A DNA stretch of 64,000 nucleotides, from contig NZ_NPFW01000013.1 in NCBI RefSeq assembly GCF_002259405.1, positions 186,001 to 250,000 of the forward strand, written 5' to 3'. Below, one piece after another: positions 9,660 through 17,637 of the stretch (the first letter of the stretch is position 1; the number at the start of each line of letters is the position of its first letter). A program made the position numbers and the translations under genes. The notes under the pieces were generated by a model, which had not been told where the DNA came from, did no database searches, and was given only the letters and a program-made list of their open reading frames with translations. This DNA is from Rhodococcus sp. 14-2483-1-2 (GTDB lineage: Bacteria; Actinomycetota; Actinomycetes; Mycobacteriales; Mycobacteriaceae).

Positions 9660-10463
9660 ATGAAACGTGACGTCTCTGCGTACCTCGATGTCGACGTGAC
9701 CGAGGCCAGCACCCTCGAGTTCCAGATCGCAATCGCTCCGCATCCAGGAACCGATGTGTGGGAAGCACTCTCGTTCACACTCGACGGTCAGCCGATCGAA
9801 GCGCAGGAGATCAGCGGTGCTCACGGCACCCGCATCCACAAGATCCACGCCGGAGTCGGCAAGCTCGAGGCGTCGTACTCGGCAACGATCTACGGCAACA
9901 CCGAGCCTGCTCCGGTCTCCGATTACGACCTCTCGCTGTACCTGCGGCCCAGCCGATACTCCGAGGCAGACAAGTTCTTCGGCTTCGCGGCAACGGAATT
10001 CGGTTCCTACCCGCCGTCGGAGAAGCTGCTCGCCGAGGTCTCGTCCTGGGTCGGAGCGCGGCTGAGCTACGTACCGGGCAGCAGCGACCCCATCGACGGC
10101 GCGGTCGACACCCTCCTCGCCGGTGCCGGAGTGTGCCGCGACTACACCCACCTCGTGGTGGCACTGCTGCGCGCAGTCAACGTCCCCGCTCGCCTGGTCG
10201 CGGTGTACGCACCGGGCTGCGATCCGATGGACTTCCACGCTGTCGCCGAAGCATTCGTCGAAGGACAGTGGCGAGTGGTGGACGCGACGTGCCTCGCACC
10301 GCGATCGACCCTGGTGCGCATCGCCACCGGACGCGACGCAGCCGACACCGCCTTCCTCGACAACCACGGCGGATCGATCATCCTCAACAGCGCCGTCGTC
10401 GGTGCCGTCGTCGACGGCCCGCTGCCCTTCGACGACATCACTCAACTGGTGTCGATCACCTGA
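9660..10463 (+). CDS. Transglutaminase-like cysteine protease family protein
   Basis: A 267-residue protein with the actinobacterial bacterial-transglutaminase-like N-terminal domain (about residues 1-100) and a papain-fold transglutaminase-like core. The catalytic triad is readable: C159 in GVCRDYTH, H193 in DFHAVAE, and D208 in VVDATC. There is no signal peptide, so it should be cytosolic. Such proteins are thought to act as peptidases or amide-bond enzymes, but no substrate is known for this branch. It starts 37 bp after phoU and 34 bp before the repair gene. Confidence 0.82.
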   Translation: MKRDVSAYLDVDVTEASTLEFQIAIAPHPGTDVWEALSFTLDGQPIEAQEISGAHGTRIHKIHAGVGKLEASYSATIYGNTEPAPVSDYDLSLYLRPSRYSEADKFFGFAATEFGSYPPSEKLLAEVSSWVGARLSYVPGSSDPIDGAVDTLLAGAGVCRDYTHLVVALLRAVNVPARLVAVYAPGCDPMDFHAVAEAFVEGQWRVVDATCLAPRSTLVRIATGRDAADTAFLDNHGGSIILNSAVVGAVVDGPLPFDDITQLVSIT

Positions 10464-10497
10464 CGCCTCGGCCCGCCGGCGTGGCAGGATCGATGCC

Positions 10498-11073
10498 ATG
10501 TCTCGCACACTCCACCTCGCAGGCGATCCTGAGGCCGATGCACTGCTCGCCGAGGATCCCTTCGCATTGTTGATCGGCATGCTGCTCGATCAGCAGGTAC
10601 CGATGGAATCGGCGTTCGCAGGACCGAAGAAGCTCGTGGACCGTCTCGGTGACCTGAAAGTCGACACCGTCGCCGACGCCGATCCGGAGGAATTCGCGGC
10701 CCTGTGCGCGCAGACCCCGGCCGTCCATCGGTTCCCCGGTTCGATGGCCAAGCGCATCCAGGGGCTCGCGGCGTTCCTGGTCGAGAACTACGACGGGAAG
10801 CCGCAGGAGATCTGGACCCGCGACGATCCCGACGGTGCCGAAGTGCTCAAGCGTCTCAAAGCGCTCCCCGGCTACGGCGATCAGAAGGCCCGCATTTTTC
10901 TCGCACTGCTCGGCAAGCAGATGGGCGTCACGCCCGACGGGTGGCGCAAGGCCGCCGGAGCGTACGGCGACGACGGTGCGCGTCGATCCATCGCCGACGT
11001 GGTGGACGAGAAATCGCTGCTCGAGGTTCGCGAGTTCAAGAAGGCAGCGAAAGCCGCAGCCAAGAACAAGTAA
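10498..11073 (+). CDS. HhH-GPD family DNA repair protein
   Basis: A 191-residue protein of the HhH-GPD base-excision glycosylase superfamily. The N-terminal part has PFALLIGMLLDQQVPMESAF. The helix-hairpin-helix with the GPD-like loop is LKALPGYGDQKARIFLALLGKQMG at about residues 120-143. The basic Ala/Lys tail is typical of short actinobacterial members. The lesion it removes is not apparent from sequence, and the catalytic Asp is not as clear as in AlkA or EndoIII. The ATG at 10498 fits the conserved start; the frame is open further upstream inside the preceding gene. Confidence 0.8.
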   Translation: MSRTLHLAGDPEADALLAEDPFALLIGMLLDQQVPMESAFAGPKKLVDRLGDLKVDTVADADPEEFAALCAQTPAVHRFPGSMAKRIQGLAAFLVENYDGKPQEIWTRDDPDGAEVLKRLKALPGYGDQKARIFLALLGKQMGVTPDGWRKAAGAYGDDGARRSIADVVDEKSLLEVREFKKAAKAAAKNK

Positions 11074-11124
11074 GTCTGTCGGTGCCCGTCGATACAGTGA
11101 CCAGAACTTTCACCGGGGGGCGAG

Positions 11125-13518
11125 ATGACCGAGAGTATCGGGACCTACGAGGGCTGGCTGGCGTCTCTCGACGAGGACGCACTGACCGATCTGCTGCACC
11201 GTCGGCCGGACGTGGCCACCGACCCGCCACCGCGCTCGTTCGGCTTGCTCGCGCAGTTGCTCGGTGCACCGTCTCGGGTGTCGATGCTGCCGCGTCGACT
11301 CGACAGTGGCGCGCTCGCTCTCCTCGAATTGTTCGCGCTCATGGGCGATCTGAGCCGCGCCGAGATTGGGCACTGGGCCAGTGAGGGCCCGATCAACGAG
11401 ACACCGCACATCGATGCCGCTCTCGCCACACTGACGGCCTACGGGTTGATCTGGCCGCACTCCTCACCCGGCGCAGGCACCGTCGAGTATTCGGCCATCG
11501 ATCTGTCCGGGGTGTTCTCGCATCCGTTCGGACTTGCACGCAGGCAGCGAAAGCTGTTCCTGCACTGCGCCGTCGAGCAGGACCGGCTGGCTGTGCTGTC
11601 GATCCTCGGTATCGACCCGACGCTCGAGCGAGGGGCGCGCGCCGACTCCGTTGCAACTGCGATGACGCCCGAACGCATCAGGGCGCTGTTCGACGGCGGG
11701 TCGGAGGAGATGCGAGCGATGTTGTCTCGCTTCGTCGATGGCAAGCCGGTGTCACTGATCTTCGACATTCCATCGAGCGCGGGGACCCCTGCCTTCGAGC
11801 GTGGATTGTTGTATCGACTCGACGGGCACCGTGTCGAGATGCCGCTGGAGGTGAGCATCGCCCTGCGAGGGGTCGGGTGGCGTCTGCCCATCGAACTCGC
11901 GCCGCCGACCTTCGACACTCGCGTGCTCTCGCACGACGACGTGCGGCGCACTCGTTCCATCGCGCTGCTGCAGTTCTGCGAACACACGCAGGCGTTGCTG
12001 ACAGCCGTCGACGCCGACGGCCTGACGACGATGAAGACCGGTGGCATCAGTGCCAAGGAGCTCCGGTCTCTGACGAGCAGGCTGGGATTCGCCGACGAAC
12101 ACGACACCGCGTTGATGCTGATGCTGGCACGCGAAGCCGGGCTGCTGGCCGAACGCGGAAAGACCGGCGTCGCGTTGACTGCGGCCTACGAGACGTGGTC
12201 GACGAGCACCCGAACCGAACAGGCGGCCACGCTGGTGACCGCGTGGTGGAGTTCGCCTTTCACTCCCACTCACCGAGTGCCCCGTGCGTCGCAGAAGACG
12301 GTTCCGGTGCTCAAGAAGATGCTCGACGACCCCGCGGCAGCGGACCTGCGCGCGACGGCGCTGACAGCTCTGCTCCGATACGAGGACGCCGACTCACCGG
12401 TGACGGTTCTGCACGATTCGGAGGACTTCGACCGGTACCTGGACTGGCACATCCCGGTCGTCTCGACGAGCGCCGGGCCCGGTCACGTGCACGCGCTGTG
12501 GCGGGAGGCCGGTCGACTCGGGATACTGGCCGACGGTGCGCCGACCGATCTGTGCCGCACGCTCACCGAGTTCCCTGCGGGTCGAGACGGTGACCCTCAC
12601 GAAATCCGTGCGGCTCTGGCCGCACAGTTGCAGGACATGGCCGAGTGGGTTCCGTTCTCCGTTCGGCTGCTGCCCGATTCCACGGCGGTGGTGACCGGGC
12701 CACCGAGCACCGAAGTGGCGTCGATACTCGGCGCGGCCGCACAGCCCGAGTCGAGGGACGTCGCATCGGTCTGGCGGTTCACCCCGGCGACCATCCGGGG
12801 TTTCTTCGACACCGGCGGCACCGGCGAGGAGTTGATCGATGCCTTGACCGCGATGGCCGACACCGACCTGCCGCAGGCTCTGAGCTACACGATCCGGGAC
12901 TGCTGGCGCACCTACGGCGCACTGGCCGTACGCAGGATTCCCTGCGCCATCGTTTCCAAGGACGTCGTCCTGCTGACGAACATCGAGACCGACGAGTCCC
13001 TGGCCGTGCTGCAGTTCCAGCGCCTCGCGCCCACCGTGCTCGTCAGTTCGGCCACGCCGATCGACACCATCGCCGTGCTCCGCAGAAACGGATACTCCCC
13101 GGTGCGGCACTCCGACACCGGGCAACTCCAACTCGACAGCGCACCTCGGGTCCGCGCGGGAGACAACCGGCCGACGCATCGTGCCGTCCACCCGGCACGG
13201 CATCGACGCGAACCACGCGAACTCGCGCGGCTCCTGCTGGCCGGTGGCAGCGGAACCGTCGATGAGGCACGAGTGCGGTCTGCACTGGATTCCCACAGCC
13301 GGCTGCTGCCCCGTGAGCTGGATCTGCTGACCGACGCCGCAGCGCGCGGCACACCCGTCTCCATCGACTACCAGAACTCGAGGGGAGCCATCGTGCGGCA
13401 CGCGATCTCGGATGCGCTGCAGGACGGCCACTGGCTGTATGCGCTCTCGGAATCGACCGGCGGCCGCGAGAGCTTCGCCATCATGAACATCAGAGCGGTG
13501 TCCACCGGCCCACAATGA
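11125..13518 (+). CDS. Helicase-associated domain protein (Rv0862c-like)
   Basis: A 797-residue protein resembling M. tuberculosis Rv0862c, a large actinobacterial protein carrying the XPB/Ssl2-like helicase-associated domain in its C-terminal half. The N-terminal half is helical and leucine-rich with winged-helix-like segments. The C-terminal end (about residues 745-795, PVSIDYQNSRGAIVRHAISD...) resembles a WYL-type fold. In mycobacteria its neighbour is the XPB helicase, followed by fadB/fadA; here the helicase is absent but fadA/fadB lie just beyond dnaX. A link to DNA repair or transcription is likely but unproven. Its stop TGA overlaps an ATG at 13515 in the dnaX frame. Confidence 0.75.
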   Translation: MTESIGTYEGWLASLDEDALTDLLHRRPDVATDPPPRSFGLLAQLLGAPSRVSMLPRRLDSGALALLELFALMGDLSRAEIGHWASEGPINETPHIDAALATLTAYGLIWPHSSPGAGTVEYSAIDLSGVFSHPFGLARRQRKLFLHCAVEQDRLAVLSILGIDPTLERGARADSVATAMTPERIRALFDGGSEEMRAMLSRFVDGKPVSLIFDIPSSAGTPAFERGLLYRLDGHRVEMPLEVSIALRGVGWRLPIELAPPTFDTRVLSHDDVRRTRSIALLQFCEHTQALLTAVDADGLTTMKTGGISAKELRSLTSRLGFADEHDTALMLMLAREAGLLAERGKTGVALTAAYETWSTSTRTEQAATLVTAWWSSPFTPTHRVPRASQKTVPVLKKMLDDPAAADLRATALTALLRYEDADSPVTVLHDSEDFDRYLDWHIPVVSTSAGPGHVHALWREAGRLGILADGAPTDLCRTLTEFPAGRDGDPHEIRAALAAQLQDMAEWVPFSVRLLPDSTAVVTGPPSTEVASILGAAAQPESRDVASVWRFTPATIRGFFDTGGTGEELIDALTAMADTDLPQALSYTIRDCWRTYGALAVRRIPCAIVSKDVVLLTNIETDESLAVLQFQRLAPTVLVSSATPIDTIAVLRRNGYSPVRHSDTGQLQLDSAPRVRAGDNRPTHRAVHPARHRREPRELARLLLAGGSGTVDEARVRSALDSHSRLLPRELDLLTDAAARGTPVSIDYQNSRGAIVRHAISDALQDGHWLYALSESTGGRESFAIMNIRAVSTGPQ

Positions 13519-13562
13519 CCGGCGATGCAACTGTGTCCGTGGTCGCCGGTACCCTTTCGGGC

Positions 13563-15935
13563 GTGGCCCTCTACCGGAAGTACCGTCCTGCGACGTTCGC
13601 CGAGGTCGTCGGTCAGGAGCACGTCACCGAGCCGATCAGCGTGGCGTTGGACAGCAACAGAATCAACCACGCCTACCTCTTCTCCGGGCCGCGCGGCTGC
13701 GGAAAGACCTCCTCGGCGCGCATCCTCGCCCGATCGCTGAACTGCGCCGAAGGTCCGACATCGACGCCCTGCGGCGTGTGCAACTCCTGCGTCGCCCTCG
13801 CGCCGGGCGGACCGGGCAACTTCGACGTCGTCGAGATGGACGCGGCCAGCCACGGTGGCGTCGACGATGCCCGTGATCTGCGAGACAAGGCCGTGTACGC
13901 CCCGGCCGAATCGCGCTACGTCATCTTCATCATCGACGAGGCACACATGGTGACCCCGGCAGGCTTCAACGCGCTGCTCAAGGTCGTCGAAGAACCACCC
14001 GAGCACCTGGTCTTCATCTTCGCGACCACCGAGCCCGAGAAGGTGCTCCCCACCATCCGCTCGCGTACCCACCACTACCCGTTCCGGCTGCTCGCGCCGT
14101 CGACGATGCGCGTTCTGCTGGAGAAGATCTGTGGCCAGGAACAGGTCCCGGTCGAGGATGCGGTCTACCCGTTGGTCATCCGCGCAGGCGGCGGTTCGCC
14201 CCGTGACTCGCTCAGCGTCATGGATCAGCTCCTGGCCGGAGCCGGGCCCGAGGGCGTCACGTACCCGCGGGCACTGTCACTCCTCGGCGTCACCGACGTC
14301 GCACTGATCGACGAGGCCGTCGACGCATTGGCCGCCGGCGACGGCGGCGCACTGTTCGGCACCGTCGACAAGGTGATGGACGCGGGCCACGACCCGCGTC
14401 GCTTCGCCATCGACCTCCTCGATCGCATGCGAGACCTGATCCTGATGAAGGCCGTGCCCGACGCCGGAGAACGCGGTCTGGTCGACGTGCCGGGCGACGT
14501 ACTCGAGCGACTGCGTGACGAGGCCGATCTGTTGGGTTCGGCGACGCTGACTCGCTACGCCGAGATCGTGCACTCCGGACTCGGCGAGATGCGCGGTGCC
14601 ACGGCCCCGCGTCTACTGCTCGAAGTGATGTGCGCCCGCATGCTGCTGCCCTCGGCCTCCGATGCGGAGTCCGCGGTGCTGCAACGACTCGAACGCGTCG
14701 AACGTCGCTTGGACGTCACCCTTCCGGCGGGGGAGCAAGCAGCCGTCGCGCAGGCAGCCGCGGATCCGACGCGACCGCAGCTGCAACCCACCGAGGAACC
14801 CGCACCCTCGGGTCCGGCACCGGTGAGCAAGTTCCAGCGACCGTCGCAGCGCCCGCCGGCCGCAGAGCCGGCAGCGCCCGCTCCCGTGGTGCCCGCACCG
14901 GCGCCAGCTCCCGTAGCGCCCGCACCCGCTGCCTCTATTCCGGCACCCGAACCGGCGCCCGCTCCAACACCCGAACCGGCGCCCGCTCCAACACCCGAAC
15001 CGGCGCCCGCTCCAACACCCGAGCCGGCCCCGACACCCGAACCGGCCCCGGAACCCGAGCCGACTCCGACCCCGGAGCCTGAGCCGACTCCGGTCCCGGA
15101 ACCCGAGCCCGTCCCGACACCCGAGCCGACCCCAGAACCTGAACCGGCACCCGAGCCGACTCCGGAACCTGTTTCTGCACAACAGGACTCGGTTCCCGCC
15201 GCCTCGGTGCCGCACGAGGATTTTCCGCCGGAGCCCGAGGACGATTACGGTCCCGAACCGGATCCCGTGTTCGAGTCGGAACCGGAACCCGTGGCGGCCC
15301 CTGCAGCCGCGTCGAGCGAGCCCGATGCAGCTGCGGTTCGCGCGGTGTGGTCCGAGGTGCGCACGAAGGTACGAGACCGCAGCCGGACCGTCGAGGTGAT
15401 GCTCTCCGGTGCCTCGGTGCGCACCGTCGAGAACGGCACCATCACGCTCGGCCACGACTCGGCACCGTTGGCCAAGCGGCTGGAGGAACCCCGCAACGCC
15501 GACGTCATTCGCGACGCTCTGCGTGACGTCTTCGGTGTCGAATGGTCGGTGGTGTGTCTGGTCGGTGCCGCGGCACCACCGGAACAGTCATCAGCAAAAA
15601 AAGATGAACCGGCAGCGAAACCCGCGTCGCTGCCGAAGTTCTCGAGGCCGAGCCAGGCAGGGGCTCCCCGTCCCACGTCGGACGGGTTCGGATCAGCGGG
15701 CGACGGATCCTCGGCTGGCATCGGGGCGGACGACATTCCGATGCCGGAAGCGCCGGACTACCCCGACGAGCCCGAGCCGATAGGCCCACCGCCACCGGAG
15801 ACCCCGGAGGACGAGGAAGAGCTGCTTAAGGCCGCGGCCGAGCCTGCCGATCCGACGGTGCGCCGCGACCCGGAAACCGTCGCGATGGAGCTGTTGGTCA
15901 GCGAGCTGGGAGCGGTACCGCTCAAAGAGATCTGA
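13563..15935 (+). CDS. dnaX: DNA polymerase III subunit gamma/tau
   Basis: A 790-residue clamp-loader ATPase. In the AAA+ domain (residues 1 to about 225) the Walker A is GPRGCGKTSSARILA, a four-cysteine zinc site spans CAEGPTSTPCGVCNSC, and the Walker B is IIDEAHMV. Domain III for oligomerisation follows to about residue 370. A very Pro/Ala/Glu-rich linker containing PAPTPEP repeats leads to a tau-like C-terminal domain. The GTG at 13563 matches the family start (VALYRKYRPATFAEVVGQ). An ATG at 13515 would add 16 residues and overlap the upstream stop, so that start cannot be excluded. No slippery heptanucleotide for gamma production was noticed. Confidence 0.93.
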   Translation: MALYRKYRPATFAEVVGQEHVTEPISVALDSNRINHAYLFSGPRGCGKTSSARILARSLNCAEGPTSTPCGVCNSCVALAPGGPGNFDVVEMDAASHGGVDDARDLRDKAVYAPAESRYVIFIIDEAHMVTPAGFNALLKVVEEPPEHLVFIFATTEPEKVLPTIRSRTHHYPFRLLAPSTMRVLLEKICGQEQVPVEDAVYPLVIRAGGGSPRDSLSVMDQLLAGAGPEGVTYPRALSLLGVTDVALIDEAVDALAAGDGGALFGTVDKVMDAGHDPRRFAIDLLDRMRDLILMKAVPDAGERGLVDVPGDVLERLRDEADLLGSATLTRYAEIVHSGLGEMRGATAPRLLLEVMCARMLLPSASDAESAVLQRLERVERRLDVTLPAGEQAAVAQAAADPTRPQLQPTEEPAPSGPAPVSKFQRPSQRPPAAEPAAPAPVVPAPAPAPVAPAPAASIPAPEPAPAPTPEPAPAPTPEPAPAPTPEPAPTPEPAPEPEPTPTPEPEPTPVPEPEPVPTPEPTPEPEPAPEPTPEPVSAQQDSVPAASVPHEDFPPEPEDDYGPEPDPVFESEPEPVAAPAAASSEPDAAAVRAVWSEVRTKVRDRSRTVEVMLSGASVRTVENGTITLGHDSAPLAKRLEEPRNADVIRDALRDVFGVEWSVVCLVGAAAPPEQSSAKKDEPAAKPASLPKFSRPSQAGAPRPTSDGFGSAGDGSSAGIGADDIPMPEAPDYPDEPEPIGPPPPETPEDEEELLKAAAEPADPTVRRDPETVAMELLVSELGAVPLKEI
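14949..15020 (+). repeat. 24-bp tandem repeat within dnaX
   Basis: Three perfect copies of GAACCGGCGCCCGCTCCAAC+ACCC (14949-14972, 14973-14996, 14997-15020) encode E-P-A-P-A-P-T-P repeats in the linker of DnaX. Degenerate repeats continue to about 15175. Copy number is likely to vary between strains. Confidence 0.9.
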
Positions 15936-15947
15936 TCGACGGGCGTG

Positions 15948-16184
15948 TCAGCCGACGGTGAGATCCTCGTTGTCGGCGAACACCAAGCGGCCACTGTCGA
16001 GTGCCACGGCCCAACGCCGTGCCACCGCCCAGTCCCGTGAGGTGGTGTCGGGTGTCTGAACACCGAAGTCCTCGACGATGGCTCCGGTTTCGTAGGCGTC
16101 CTGACCGGCCTCGTCGTCGGTGCCGGTGGAGTGAATGCGTACTTTGACGCGAGCGCCCACGGTCAGTTCGTCGTCGGTTTCCAT
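15948..16184 (-). CDS. Conserved small hypothetical protein
   Basis: A 78-residue acidic soluble protein with no signal peptide or membrane segment and no recognised family. The pattern ARVKVRIHSTGTDDEAGQDAYETGAIVEDFG followed by RRWAVALDSGRLVFAD suggests a small beta-barrel (SH3-like or KOW-like), which is only an impression. It is convergent with dnaX, 12 bp from its stop, and divergent from fadA. Third-position GC bias supports real coding. Confidence 0.6.
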   Translation of the reverse strand: METDDELTVGARVKVRIHSTGTDDEAGQDAYETGAIVEDFGVQTPDTTSRDWAVARRWAVALDSGRLVFADNEDLTVG

Positions 16185-16206
16185 GGAGGTCTTCTTCCGC
16201 GTTCGG

Positions 16207-16219
16207 TAGATCTGATCTA
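16207..16219. promoter_or_regulatory. Palindrome in the 232-bp region upstream of fadA
   Basis: TAGATCTGATCTA is a perfect 13-bp palindrome just upstream of the small minus-strand gene and about 200 bp before fadA. The remainder of 16185-16416 shows no gene and no confident promoter; an AT-rich TTATATCGG near 16293 could hold a -10 box. It is a possible operator with no known binder. Confidence 0.3.
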
Positions 16220-16416
16220 TCGGGGTGTCCCGAGCCGACGTCGTTCAAACCTCAACAGTCGGATCGGTCATGGAGGACGCTCGTTTCGGTCCTTATATCG
16301 GATCCACCCGCGGCCCTACTGTGGCATGAGCTGAGGTCTGTCATGGCCTCGCACCGATGCGGCCGGCCGCGACGGCGACCGCGAGAAGATCGAGTATCTG
16401 GAAGGAACTGCGCGCT

Positions 16417-17628
16417 GTGACTACAGAGGCATTCATTTATGAAGCCATCAGGACTCCCCGAGGCAAGGGAAAGAACGGCTCCCTGCACTCGGTGAAGCCG
16501 ATTTCCCTGGTGACCGGCCTGATCGACGAGCTTCGTCGACGTTTCCCCGACATGGACGAGAACCGGATCTCCGATCTCATCCTCGGAGTGGTCTCACCTG
16601 TCGGAGATCAGGGTGCCGATATCGCGCGCACGGCAGTGCTCGCAGCGAAGATGCCCGACACCGTCGGCGGATTCCAGCTCAACCGCTTCTGCGCGTCCGG
16701 TCTCGAAGCCGTCAACCTGGCTGCGCAGAAGGTGCGCTCGGGTTGGGACGAGCTCGTCGTCGCCGGTGGCGTCGAGTCGATGTCGCGCGTGCCGATGGGC
16801 AGTGACGGCGGCGCGTGGGCAATGGACCCCGTCACCAACTACGACACCTACTTCGCCCCGCAGGGCATCGGTGCCGATCTCATCGCGACGATCGAGGGGT
16901 TCAGCCGCGAAGACGTCGACGCCTATGCCGTGCAGTCCCAGGAGCGCGCCGCAGCGGCGTGGTCCGGTGGCTACTTCGCCAAGTCCGTCGTTCCGGTGAC
17001 GGATCAGAACGGCCTCCTCATCCTCGATCAGGACGAGCACATGCGTCCGGGCAGCACCGTCGAATCGCTCGGCAAGCTGAACCCGGCCTTCACCGGCATC
17101 GCCGCCATGGGCGGGTTCGACGACGTCGCGCTGCAGAAGTACCACTGGGTCGAGAAGATCGATCACGTGCACACCGGCGGCAACAGCTCCGGCATCGTCG
17201 ACGGCGCAGCACTCGTCCTCGTCGGCAGCGAGCAGGCCGGTAAGGACCTCAACATGGTGCCGAGGGCGCGCATCGTCGCGACGGCCACCAGTGGTGCCGA
17301 TACGACCATCATGCTGACCGGGCCCACCCCGGCGTCGAAGAAGGTTCTCGCGACCGCGGGCCTGACCGTCGACGACATCGATCTCTTCGAGCTCAACGAG
17401 GCATTCGCTTCCGTCGTGCTGCGTTTCCAGAAGGATCTGAACATCCCGAACGAGAAGCTCAACGTCAACGGTGGTGCCATCGCCATGGGCCACCCGTTGG
17501 GAGCAACCGGAGCGATGATCACCGGCACCGTGCTCGACGAGCTCGAGCGCCGCGGCGGTCGATACGCGTTGATCACCCTGTGCATCGGCGGCGGCATGGG
17601 CGTCGCCACCATCATCGAGCGAGTCTGA
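16417..17628 (+). CDS. fadA: Acetyl-CoA C-acyltransferase (beta-oxidation thiolase)
   Basis: A 403-residue thiolase that performs the last step of beta-oxidation, cleaving 3-ketoacyl-CoA with CoA. The nucleophilic Cys is C92 in [12 protein letters not shown]. The catalytic His is in [15 protein letters not shown] and the second Cys in TLCIGGGMG. The GTG at 16417 follows GAAGGA. fadB begins nine bases downstream. The pair forms the alpha2beta2 trifunctional enzyme known from mycobacteria (FadA/FadB), used for fatty-acid and steroid side-chain degradation. Confidence 0.93.
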   Translation: MTTEAFIYEAIRTPRGKGKNGSLHSVKPISLVTGLIDELRRRFPDMDENRISDLILGVVSPVGDQGADIARTAVLAAKMPDTVGGFQLNRFCASGLEAVNLAAQKVRSGWDELVVAGGVESMSRVPMGSDGGAWAMDPVTNYDTYFAPQGIGADLIATIEGFSREDVDAYAVQSQERAAAAWSGGYFAKSVVPVTDQNGLLILDQDEHMRPGSTVESLGKLNPAFTGIAAMGGFDDVALQKYHWVEKIDHVHTGGNSSGIVDGAALVLVGSEQAGKDLNMVPRARIVATATSGADTTIMLTGPTPASKKVLATAGLTVDDIDLFELNEAFASVVLRFQKDLNIPNEKLNVNGGAIAMGHPLGATGAMITGTVLDELERRGGRYALITLCIGGGMGVATIIERV

Positions 17629-17637
17629 GGTATTACG

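Noticed and set aside
13515-13562. ATG at 13515 as the dnaX start
   Set aside because: It overlaps the upstream stop (ATGA) and could be used, but the family begins at the LYRKYRP segment, so the GTG at 13563 was preferred. Not excluded.
14949-15020. CRISPR-like array in dnaX
   Set aside because: The 24-bp units are contiguous, without spacers, and encode an in-frame Pro/Ala/Glu linker.
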